A stretch of DNA of 64,000 nucleotides, taken from assembly GCA_013396915.1 (NCBI GenBank), contig VWZL01004361.1, positions 568,519-632,518 on the forward strand, read 5' to 3'. The DNA is from Stercorarius parasiticus (lineage: Eukaryota > Chordata > Aves > Charadriiformes > Stercorariidae). The first letter of the stretch is position 1. Each line of letters starts with the position of its first letter. The notes beneath the pieces are model-generated. The model searched no databases and was not told the DNA's origin. It worked only from the letters and a program-made list of their open reading frames with translations. A program made the position numbers and the translations under genes. This document shows positions 13,266-24,959 of the stretch, in pieces.

Positions 13266-16200
13266 GATCCCAGAGGTGCTACTGCCATCGCTGACAGGTT
13301 CGGCCTTGATCAGTGGTGGGTCCATCTCGGAGTCGACTCTATTGGCTCTTCTTCCAGAAGCCATCCCTCTAGCCCCTCTGCTACCAAAACCTTGCCATAC
13401 AAACCCAATTAAAATTATCCAAGTATTTCCAAATATCCAACAGAAGGGGGAAAACGCTAATAGGCCATAGTACCATGAATGCAGTATTCAGAACCAGTAA
13501 TAACTGCTGTCATCATATACACAAAAATACTTATCCTGAGCCATTCTAGTAGTAGTTACTTCACGCTTCAACACCTTTTAGACAGAAAAAGATGTGTGAA
13601 GAAGCTTAAGGGGTTTCCTTCTTGTCACATTTTAGAACGTATCTGAGAGAAGCAAGAAACAATAGCAGAAAATGACCGAATGCAAACGTTGTGCTTCGTG
13701 GTCCTGCTGAAAGGTTCAGGGCTAGCTGGCAGTGGGCTGATCGTGCTACTACATACGACCCGGTCACAGAAATATGTAACTACTAGTCTGCTAGCTCATA
13801 GTTGCGCAATGCTCCACATTGTATCGCTCTCAAGTGGTGCTTCTGAGAGCTCATGAATTAATAGCTGAATAAAAAAAACTTGGAGTTATTTCACATACTC
13901 ATAAAAAAGAGAGAGGGTTCAAATGATTTTTCTGTGGATGGAAATGGCAGAGACAGGAATTCGATCTTAAGATTTTCATAATTGGTTTATTCTGCTGGGC
14001 CATTCTCAGCTAAAAATGATTTGAATTTATAATCACCCAGAAAAAAAAACCCAAAGCATTACATGCTCCCATAAAGATAAGGAATAATTTGGAAACCAGA
14101 AGAATGGGGTTGATAGAGTGGAGCAGCTTGTAAACAGAGAGGCAAACCCATTCTCCTGTACTTTTGCACACCTGCAATTTCAGACCTGCTCCCTCCCTTC
14201 CACCTCCCGCTTTGGGAGTACTCTCTTTCCCCACCTTCCCTTAGAGGCTGAACATCTCTGCTCTGCCACGCTGTGGAGTAGTGCTCGCCTGAAAGATGAG
14301 CCATTCCCGACTGTGACCAGAGGTGGGAAGGGAAGGAACAATTTTCCTGTTAAGAGCAATTCTTGGTGTGTTTTTCTTTCATATCAGTCATTGCATTGGT
14401 TTCCCGTCTTTGCTGAGCTGAATCCTGCAAGTTTAGGTTCAGCACACAGTACAAGACATCTCATGTACAATTCATAGCTGACCTACCAGGCTGTCTTATG
14501 TTTTGTAGTTGCAGTGTCCACAGTTCCTCTGAAAAAGCTCTCCGGCTTCATCTATTGATTCACCTATTTCAGCGACTCTGCCTTGAAAAAGATTTGTCAT
14601 GAGGCAACTTCAGGCTTTTAATTTTAATGGGTGATAGCAAGAAATAGCAGTGGCTTTTGAGAATGACGTGGAGAAAGGCTGAAAAGAAAACTCGTGGAGT
14701 CCATGTTGCTGGGTTCTATGCTATGAAGAAACATGAAATCCAGGCACACATATGCGTTATTCACTGAAGACAGCTGAAATAACTCACAGGTTATTAATCT
14801 GTGAACTGGAGCCTTCCTTTGCTTTTAATAAAAGACACTGAAAGAAATTAATTCTGTCTAAAATCACTGTGTGCGCTATGTGAATGAAAGCAGACATCGG
14901 TGGTTTCTTATAACATCAAAAGTCCCTTAGTTACGGCAATAAGCATGCTGCTTGCCTATTAAATCTGTATGTCTGCTATTGTTTTTTTCCTTACTATTTA
15001 AATGAACATACTCATTTAACTGAAAATGCCAAGTGACTAATATGTATCTACATGGAGAAATATAAAAATTGATCATTCTGTTAGAGGAATGATTTATTCT
15101 TTGTGCATAAATTCTAATGTTCAAATGCAGCTAAGAAATAAACATAATTTATTGCTGATAATTATGAGTGTTTCAGAGATCCAGAGCTTGTCAGAAAATC
15201 AGCTGTCTTCTAGGATTAATGAAAACCAAGAAAATATAAGGGTGCATTTATTAATAGACCATACACAGAGTCTGAAACTAAGTGGTTTGGAAAAGTACTA
15301 CATTGTTTATAATAATAAGGGCAAAGAAACACTAGAGGAAACATCCCTGTGGCTTAATCAATGATCAGCACATGAACATAAGTCAAACACTGTTTAAAAT
15401 TGTTCCAAATGAGGAATAACTGACGTCAAGAGCTTGCTTGACTTCTTACCAGCTTCACACTCTGGTTGCCTGCAGTGACAAAAGTACCAATAGAACACTC
15501 ACAAGCAAGTCTTTCACAAACTGGTTTAGGGTTTTTCTTTGTTAATTTGCATTTCATTAAATTTATTTACAGGACAGTCACAGATACCAGATACCCTTAG
15601 AGGGCAGAACTGTGATACACTGGTCAATCTATGTATATATTGTTAGCATCAATAGATGATGAAGTCAGGAACGAGTAATCATGTATTGTTAACATAGAAT
15701 TGCACTTACACACTGCAAGCCGCAGATGACGTTTGGTGAGAAACAGTGTGACACAGGTACAGGGCCGAATTCATTGTGCCCCTACAGGCAAAAATATTCT
15801 GCAAAATTCCTTCTGCCCCTCAGTCTTTCAGGGGAGGAAATATTGAAGTAGGGTGGAAAAGGGATTCTTAGAATGTCAGAGCAAAGGTGCATCGTGCATT
15901 CGTGTAGTTGCTGTAAGGAACCCCACGTCTTAGCTGCCTGGTGACTGTTGTAAATCACATTGGGTAAGGATATTCCTGGGAATTGTAGAGCCAGTATTCA
16001 TTTCTAGATGTGGTGTTGTACTCTCACCTTCCGTGGGCATGTTAATTTCATCTCTGGGTCAGGAAACAGTTCATATTGTGAAATTTTCCTGGCTACTTCT
16101 AATCATGTGACTAAACATTCCTGATGTTCAAGAGTGTCTTTTCACTTTTTTTCAGAGATCTTAAAAGTAAATCTGAAGTTCATCTTCTAGAAACTTTATG

Positions 16201-16628
16201 CACAATAGGAAAACAATTTGTCTTGAAGGAAAAATAGATGTGATATGTCTGTGACTGTTTAAAAGTATTGTTTATGCAAGATTTACGTAGTTTTCCATTG
16301 AATCTATTAAATGGAAATGCAATGCATTTAGAGAAGCTAATCTCAGTAAAGGAAGAGTGGGTTGTATCACCCGTGAAAAGAGTGAAAGTGTAATCGTTTT
16401 TGTTCCAACAGCTGGTCTGTTTTCATGACTGATTTTTCCCATTAACAGTGTGGAGGCCCAGGGCAGAGCAGTGAGCCCACAGCACTGTGCAGACAAAAAG
16501 CTGGGCTCTAAGGACAAACCAAATATTTCCTCATACTACATGGAGAGATTTTTTCCATACTTCCTGTTGTTCAGTGATTAAAAGAGGAAACCAAAAAGAG
16601 AGTCTTCTGCCTTTGTCAGAAGCTTGTT

Positions 16629-16681
16629 GTGTGTGACCTGGGAAGTTACTTAATCCTGCTGTCTTTTAGTTTTCCAGTCTT
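16629..16681 (+). mobile_element. MIR-like SINE core fragment
   Basis: TGTGTGACCTGGGAAGTTAC, followed by a TTAATCCTGCTGTCTTTTAG-type run and TTTTCC, aligns in order with the conserved MIR segment (gtgtgaccttgggcaagtca, then a cttaacctctctg-type block, then cagtttcc). MIR relics are present but sparse in birds, dating from early amniotes. The fragment is short and diverged, without the tRNA-derived head. Confidence 0.6.
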
Positions 16682-19012
16682 CCGCAATTTCTTCCACTTT
16701 CAGCACACGTATTTCCTTTTTGCTTCAAATAAATCAGGATTCCAATGGAAAAGAGCCTTGTTCACTGTACAGACATAATACATACCCTGAAAGCTGCCTC
16801 TTCTTTGTCAGGAGCATGACAGAGTCATCTGAAAAATAGCTCATGATCATGCTTAGGTGTGTTTTTTTAGTTCTTTCAGGGCAGTCGCCTGTTTCTTCAG
16901 TTGGATTAAAAATTGTTTCAAAAATGTAAAACATAAATAAGACAGGGCTGCCTGGACTATTTTCTTCCAAAAATATTGAACATTTGGAAGAATAATTTGC
17001 TCCCAAACCATGTCTTAAGATAGTTTGAGTAACCTTTCTCTGTCTCTGTGTTGCTGATTTGAAATGGAGCACTATGGGGAATAATCAGCTAGCATTTGGG
17101 CCTGCAGGGGCATTAAATGAGCAAACACCTGAAAAAAACTGCACACAAGATTTGTAGTTTACTGAATTTTACTTTCACTATGTCAGCCTTTATCATTGCA
17201 TATAGCATGAACCACCATTGAGAGTAGACTAAGTACAGCTACAAATCCCACCAGCTAGAAACTTTCAGCAAATTATCAGATGCATGTGCTGTCTTCTAGT
17301 GTTTCAGCTGTAGATGTTCTGGTAGGTCTACCACACGCATCCTTCTTGTTTTGTTGGAATGGAGCTGAAACTGTTACTTAGTTTCTCAAATGTTTGAGTA
17401 CCTCCCAAATGAGTTTTCCATCTGTCCTTCTGCTTTTTGTTCTTTCCATCATAATAACTCTGTTAGAGATAGAGAAATGTCTAACTTCCCTAGCTTGTGA
17501 CCTGGGATTACAATGGGCCTGGCGAGATTTTTAGTATATTTTTGATGGTTTGGGAGTTTTGAGGGGTTGGGTTTGGGTGTTTTGCTTGTGGTTGGTTTTG
17601 GGTTTTGGTTTTTTTTGACAGGCACGTTGATAGGATACATATCTTTAATATGTAAAATTGCACTGGCTGGCATTCCCAATTAGACACATCTGAGCATTGC
17701 TAAAATTCAACTCTATCTTATTCTGTGCACAGATGATTTACAAGATTGCAAAAAACCAAGACAACTGTACATATTCAAGTGAAATAGAGATGGTTTCCTT
17801 ATTTTACTGTGTGATAGTCAAGAATTCATAATGACCAGTAACCTGTTGGAAGTAGCAGCATTCATAGGTGCTTGCTCCCCCTAAGGACTGAGGCTTCCAT
17901 GCCTTTCAGTCACTACAGTTTGTTTTAACATTTAATGGAAAACATTCTACAGAGAGGAAGGCTGAACCAAGTTCTGTGAATATTCTTTCTCCATGGAACA
18001 TACATCTTTTTGATTTATCCGTATGAGGGGGAATATGTGAATGGCTCTCTTTTTTCCACCAGAAGGCCATGTGGTTGTAAAATGGCCCTGAAATTTTATT
18101 TCTAAAGAAATGTTGGCATCTGGAGTCTGTCTGTGAAGGGAGACTGTGGAGAAAGCTAGTGAAAACGAGTCCTCACACTTCTCAGCAGCGATTAGATAGG
18201 ATTGCAATCATCCTGACAGCTATGTCCCTTGCCTTCTGTAGGCGAGGGAGAGCTGAATGGTCTCTAAGAATGCATTTGATTTGTTTTTTTACGTGTCCAT
18301 TGCAATAGGAAAAAAAATTTTCAATGTTTTTTTTCTTTATACTTACCCTATAAGGTCACAAGATGCATATTTTTGTGATAACAGACATTTACACAAACTC
18401 TATATTTAATATAAAACAGTGAGTAGTGGAGTGCACGTAACAGCTGAAGAGGTCCGTATGTTTCTATTATGCTGTAGGATGGTGGCATAAGAACATGACC
18501 CATAATTGTAGATGAACCAGAAAGTATCGTTAGCACTGGAACTACAAAAATATCACTGGACAGCTGGCAGTGCTTACTGTGTGTCTGGGAATCCATATGT
18601 ACTCTATTCATGGGTCAAAATTTTGCATTTATTTGGGACAACTAATTTAAACTAGTTGAGTTGTCCATGTGATGCTAACTGGCCAATAGGGGAAACTGTA
18701 AGCCTGACTTCTGCTTGATAAAGTAAATCCTACAGAAATAGATTAAATATTCATGGTACTAAGAACGATACTTGATATTAAAATATTCCTTTTTATGGTG
18801 TATCTTCATTTTTCCACTTTACAAAGGGGAGATAAGGTAAAGGGGAAAAAAACCCCAGGAAGAGTGCAATGTGTATTTCCAAAAGCAGACTTTCATGGGG
18901 TTTCTCTCACTGAAATGATCTCACAAGACTCTCAAAAATCTCCTTGTGTTAATTTCTCTTATTAATGTTACTAAAAAGAGCCATATGGGTTTCCTTATTG
19001 TTTTAGAGCAAG

Positions 19013-19345
19013 ATGGTGTCAGAGCTGAGAACTGAACTCTTACTCCCTGAGTTTCAGGTCTGTTGCTTCCTTTAAATCTTGATTTAAAATATTTTTGTTA
19101 TGCACTTTTGGGCAGAGCCTGTATATTCTTGTATGTAAACGAGAACCTCCAGAGTGCTTGGCGAAAACAGGACTTACAATGGTGCTGGCTCCTGGAAGAG
19201 TTTCTGTGGTGAGAGTGTCTCTTTCCCATTTCACCCTTTGCACAGTACCCACCCACTGTATCACTGGAAATACTTCAGCCTGTGTGCCAAATGAATTATT
19301 AAAAGTGAAATATGGCCCCACTGATACCAGACAAAACTCCCTCTG
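19013..19345 (+). mobile_element. Possible degraded MIR/L3-type retroposon cluster
   Basis: Two or three old pieces may lie here. At 19018-19075, GTGTCAGAGCTGAGAACTGA followed by an ACTCCCTGAG-type run resembles the 3' half of MIR. At 19107-19195, TTTTGGGCAGAGCCTGTATA and later ACAATGGTGCTGGCTCCTGG resemble the L3/CR1-like tail pattern 'gggcagggactgt ... acaatgggg...'. At 19313-19350, ACAAAACTCCCTCTGACTTT recalls another amniote repeat phrase. All matches are by memory and weak. Confidence 0.35.
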
Positions 19346-22300
19346 ACTTTGGTGCACCAACATGTATCACCCCGTGACTTGTAAACACACAGATGCAGTG
19401 CCAGTACCGAAAAGCGAGTGGACCTGGGTGTAAGGACTTGTTTGCTTTATAAAATATGCCTGAAACCGGTTACCGTCACTGTGGCTAAAGACACCTGGTT
19501 TCAGCTTTTCAGCTTTCTTCTAACACATCAAAATCAAACACTGAATCTTGTGATCCTCGGTATTACTGAAAGTCTTTACCATTCCAAAATAAAAAGGAGA
19601 AGTTAGTGGGCATAGTTTATGATTTAGCCAAATAATAGACAGACACAGTGAAACAGGTTTATTAGCAGTGTGTCTCACGCTGTACGTTGCTTGGGTTAGG
19701 GGAGTTAACAGCAAAGATGGTGTAATCTTACAAGCTGACTAGGGAAAATTACAGAATCCCTTCTGGATAAACAACATTAGAAATGCATTTTTTTTTTCCA
19801 TACTGAAAAGATTTAAGTTAATCAAAACCTTGGAGATTAAATAATTAAACCTGTAGATAACCACAATTTTTTATTGTTAATTAGTCATAGAGAGGTGCCA
19901 TTTTCATAGGATGCGGAGTCCCTAAATTTAGCTGTGGAATATTACATTGATCACACACAAAAAAACATCATTGATTCTCTGGGGAAGGTTTGGACGTCAG
20001 TATGTGCGTTTTGGCTCAGACCACCTTTCACCCATTAAAGGGGGTTCCAGTAGATTTTTATCCGTGCTGCACATAGCAACAAAATGTGATTTGCCATCCT
20101 TAACCCTGTGAACGTTTTCAGCATCTTGGCAGGATGATTCACACTTAGTCAGTTACCTTGCTTTCATGTGCTGTATTGTATCTGAAATCTTTATACCAAA
20201 AGTGCTGCATTTTTATCCTCTGCTGTGCTGTCAATTTTTTAATGTATAGTATACATGCTTAAATATTTAATATACACTGAAGCCATTACAGCGTGGCTGT
20301 AAAAAACAATCTGTAATACTACACCTTCCTACTCTGACACTTATTCCTTTCTTTGAATTACCTGTAGCATTTATAAATAAAACTCTAAAATTAAACCCTG
20401 ACATAATGCAAAATACTGTATTTTACTTCACCTGTGTAAGTTTACCAAAGGCAGGGCATCGATTTAGAACATTGTGCAGAATATTTTTATTGCTGTGTAG
20501 ATCTTTGCCATCATGCAGTATGATAATTCTCAGATCTTTTTTTCAGCAATCCCTAATTAAGTGTATGCATCCAGACACTCCTGAATTTTAATCTTCATGT
20601 TTCTTAATGAGTTGATCAAATATTACACAGAATGTAGAAAAAATAAGGGACTCATTTAAAATACAAATGCATAATTTGTGTAATTGTCCAGCTAATAAAT
20701 TATGTCCAAATATTATGATTGTTCTTGCAAACACTTAGGGATGTGCACATGCAAACGGTGGAAATTAATCGTGTGCATACATGCAATTCAATACTCTATA
20801 CACATAATTGTCCATAATTATTTTCATAAGCATGCATAAAATTGAATTTTCAGAACACTTTTTGATCTAGACACAAGTCCTGCTTAAAAAGAAGAACAGA
20901 AACTAGTTAGGTTAAAAAATATTAATGATGTATGGTCAAATTTGATAGAAGGAAAATTTAGATAAAACAACATCCAATACTGACTGTAGCACCAGCCTTT
21001 CCTAGGTTCTGAAATGATGGAAGAGCTTCTTTACTCCCTGTCCTCTCTTTTTGCTGATGGGAAATTCCTGGCAGCTGAAGTGCCTAATATGTGACCTGCT
21101 TTAAAAGGTATTGCATGATTTTGCAGAGTCAAGAAGCTTCCAGGAGTTCAGATAAGCTTTCAGCAAGGATCTAAACATCGTGCGGCTTAGCCAAAGTGTT
21201 GTTTTGATGTTCAATACCACTTAATTTTGCCTCATTCTTCTCCATCTTAAAAGGCATCTACACAAACTCAGTATTATTTATTGAAAGAAAAATGGAAGTA
21301 AAAAATTGTCAGTTGAGAGAAGCATTTATTTTTCCACATATCAGTGCCATAAGCACAGTGCTGTGTTTCTGAAGGGTGAGGGCCAGCCAGAGTTCTGTCT
21401 TGCTTTGTTCTGTACAATACAATTTAGTTGGGTTTAGTTGATAGTTTTATTTTCCAAATCCTTGGGCTCATAAAGGCTGGGAAGACCACAGAGACAGATT
21501 GCTCAGGCACTGAAGAGAGAGAATGTCTTGTGCTATTTAGCAGCAACCTCTCTGCCTGATTTTGTGAGAGAGAGAGACAACAAGAAAGAATGAGCATATG
21601 CAAGAAATGCTAGTCATGGTGCTTAACATAGAGTTGGCAGGCAGTTGAGCTACTTCTACGTTAGCAGGTGGATAAATAGGAATGGAACTGCAGAGTAAAA
21701 CAGCTGGTGCTGAGGACCTGACGTCCCCATTATGCCTGTGTTGGAGTGGTTTTCCTTCAGCCTGGCTCTAGTCTAGGCCCATGGGCTGCTGCCTGCCCCT
21801 TTGCAGCTGGAGTGTGGGAAGTGAGCTCCTGTGACGTATCCTCCAGGATCCATCCAGTGCATGGTCATTCAGACCACTCCATGGTGCAAACCAGAGCAGA
21901 GTAACAGGGAATGCTCTGAGACTCGCCTTGGAAGGATTTTTCTAACCTGTGCTGAAACACTAATGAACCTTCGCGCTCGCTTTCTGTGTCTAGGAGACAA
22001 TATGTGAACATGAATGCTGCAGAAAAAGCTTTTGGGAAAGGAATGTTTAAAATGGATTATTCTTTCTCTTAAACGTAGCTATGAAAGTAAAAGAGTAAAA
22101 GCGAATCTGCATGCTGAGATATTGCCCTTTCCTTTTTACAAATTCCCCTCCACATAACGGTCATGGAGGTATTTATTTATTGTAAAATACTTTAGTGGTG
22201 GCTACATATATATACTGAAACCTTGAGATTAAGATTTTTTTTTTTTAGATATTGTGGACTATCTACTGAATCAATTCAACTTTTCGTATGATACAGTGAC

Positions 22301-24104
22301 CATTTAGTTTAACAGATTAATTAATCACATAAAGTTTAAATGGGATGAGCATTTTCTTTTGCAATTGGAGTATCCCAAGAACAAAAATGTTCAGTAAAGA
22401 CCGTTCACTGAGAAGAGGCAGAGTTTGAGAAATTAAAAGGTGGATCAGGCAAGAATAAAAATACCTTATTTTCACCGCTGCCTCACCTATAGCAATGAAA
22501 CGGGTATCTTGGGAGACTGACAAATCTTCCCCTCCTGCTCTCTACCCCACCAAAGTCTCTTGATGTATGCCAATGCTTGAGCATTTTCCATAGGGTTTCC
22601 AGTTTTCTTCACTGTTCTTTCATGCTTTAAGCAAGGTAAAGGATGTAGGAGCTTTAAGAAATAACAAATGCTGTAGATGAAACTTGTAACCACTCTGAAG
22701 GGTCTCATACTCCTCATTGTTTGTTTGTGGGTTTTTTTTCTCTCCCTGTGAATATTATGTGCTTTTTTTCTATAATGGCACAATTTCACAGTAAGAGTCA
22801 TAAAGGATATCCCTACCTTGTCTACTCATACCTACATTGTCTGCTCAGAACATTTTCCTGGGAGTTTGGAGCTGTGAATTAAGGAAGGGAATAAGCTGAT
22901 CAATAAGGAAAATCATGAGTCACGTTTTAGATGCAAAAATCTTCCCTCAATTATCAGTAGTATTTTTATGTGAACTAGAAAGCATCTGTTAGAAGTAAAA
23001 TTCAGTGAAAAGCAGTAAGGCAGACTAAACATTTACTTCATAGAGCTGTTTTTATCTGGAGGATGGGTGTGCATCCATTACATGTGGCTGCAAAGGGTAA
23101 ACTGTCCTTTTTAAAGTCCTCCATCTGCAGTGTGTCAAAAATAGTAATGTCCTGTACATGCTTAAATTTTTGGCAGCAAAGTAACACCTTAATTTCTTTT
23201 ACAGTAAATATGTAGATATATTACATAGTGACATGTAGAGCAGATGTTTCTAAAAATGCAAAGAAATTCCAGTCTGTTCATGTTGATGTAGTAGCTTTAG
23301 TCTTTCAAAACAGAGCTAGTTAGGCAATGCAGTCATAGTGGAAGTATGGATATTTGAAGAGTCTGTGTACAAAGTCAACACCTTCTATCAATGGGTATGG
23401 CCATGACATCTACAAATAAAAGGAGAGCATATTTCAGATTCCCCTATAGAAACAATAAAGCGTTACTTTTAAAAGTTTTCAAAGTGAGGGACCATTCTTG
23501 TATTCAGAGTTCCAGCATAACAGGCTTGACTCATCGACAGATGACACATCAAGCACAGGGAATTTGAAAAAGCACTGCTTAACCTCACTAAAAAAAAAAT
23601 CATACTTTTGAGAACAGGAAAGAAGGAAAATTGCTTTCTGATCCTTGACTCCACTATGTTCAAAAAGGGTAATGAATGTTCTGATAAAACATACTTCATT
23701 GGACAAATAAGTCTGGTTCAAACTGACAGTGTTATGTAAAGGGATGTCCAAGTCTGTTTAAAAATCATTTTGAAGCAGAGCAAAAACATACAAACCAAAA
23801 GCCCAGCAGGAAGCAAGAAATTAAATTTGCCTGTGCATTAATTTTTTTTGTTGTTTCTCTTGTAAAAACTTATAGTCTTTATTTTAAAAATATTCTACAT
23901 AACAAGGTATCTGACACAACTGGGCAACTCTGGTTGTAGCAATTTATTATACATACGAGAAGAAGTGTTTTAATTACAAGAAATGGAGTATAATTGTTTG
24001 GGGTTTTTTTTCCCTACAATGTTTTCTATCCGTTAATAAGTTTAGATAGATGTTTGGAAACTTTTGTTGGCATCAGAGGCTGCTGAATGCTGTCTCGGTA
24101 CTAA

Positions 24105-24131
24105 GCGTGATAAAATCTGTGTTACTCCGAC
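24105..24131 (+). repeat. Exact 27-bp direct repeat, copy A
   Basis: A 27-bp word beginning GCGTGATAAAATCTGTGT and ending ACTCCGAC is identical at 24933-24959, 828 bp away. Flanks on both sides differ completely. It retains two CpGs. It is not part of any repeat recognised here. Confidence 0.95.
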
Positions 24132-24932
24132 TGTTTAGTTGCCATCAACCTGGGAAAATGGCCTGGAAGTAGATTGCTACAGATATTTTTTATTTCGCTC
24201 TCCCCACCAGGTTATTCTAGTTCATGTTTGAAGGGTTTCATATGAGTTGTAGGAATGGCAGTGGGCTCTTGGCTTTGGAATCAGTTCCTTCAGGAAAAGG
24301 AATTTATCACTAAGTCACAGCAGTGTTCTGAGACCTCAGCCAAGATTGAATTAGTGCTTACCTCACATACTTGATTTTGATCCCCTTCCTTATTTTCTAT
24401 ATTTTTATACTGTTGGGTTAGTCTCTGTTAAGTCAACGAGGTTACTAGGAACAGTTTATCACATAGTTCAAGTAATAAAATTCTGTGTGGCCCCAAGTAA
24501 TTGAGACTTTTTAGTCAGAGTTAATGATAGGGTTTTTTCTAGAACATGTTGCAATTGCCTGGTTTTGTCCAATGTTTTAGATAACATTGATTTGTTACTT
24601 CTGTCAGATCTGTTTTCTTCGTTTCTCTTTCTGTCCTGCAGGGACCATGTTTATTGTCTTTAGTCTGCTGAAACTAATTTCTCGTGATGCAAATAACATT
24701 CGTGGCCATGGTAGAAACGTTTTAAAAATAAAGCACCTAGGATGAGAGACTTTCTTTAAACGTCACGGTTCAGTCTTAAGTTTGTTATGCTACATTCAAA
24801 AAGTGTCAAATCTGAGAAAAACAGAGTGTATCCACTAGAGCTGTTCTTGTTTCTCAGGAAGGGATTCCTGGGTGATGCACTCAAGTGTGAATTAAAATTC
24901 CAGATGGAATTCTGGTTTTTAGATTAATGGAT

Positions 24933-24959
24933 GCGTGATAAAATCTGTGTTACTCCGAC
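24933..24959 (+). repeat. Exact 27-bp direct repeat, copy B
   Basis: Identical over all 27 bases to 24105-24131, same orientation. The left flank (...TTAATGGAT) and right flank (ATTCAAAACA...) share nothing with copy A. Confidence 0.95.

Larger units (their letters stand above)
12372..13401 (-). mobile_element. LTR-like endogenous retroviral element (solo LTR), minus strand
   Basis: A GC-rich island of about 1 kb stands out sharply from AT-rich flanks. On the minus strand it starts TGTATGGCAAGG near 13401 and ends ...GTTAGTCA at 12372, giving the TG...CA ends of an LTR. It has a TATA-like box, internal tandem units and an AATAAA signal in the right order. I recall closely similar sequence as a common retroviral LTR in bird genomes, probably ERVL-type, but this was not searched. 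No gag, pol or env sequence lies on either side, so it is best called a solo LTR. I could not identify a clean target-site duplication. Its right limit could lie as far as about 13470. Confidence 0.65.
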
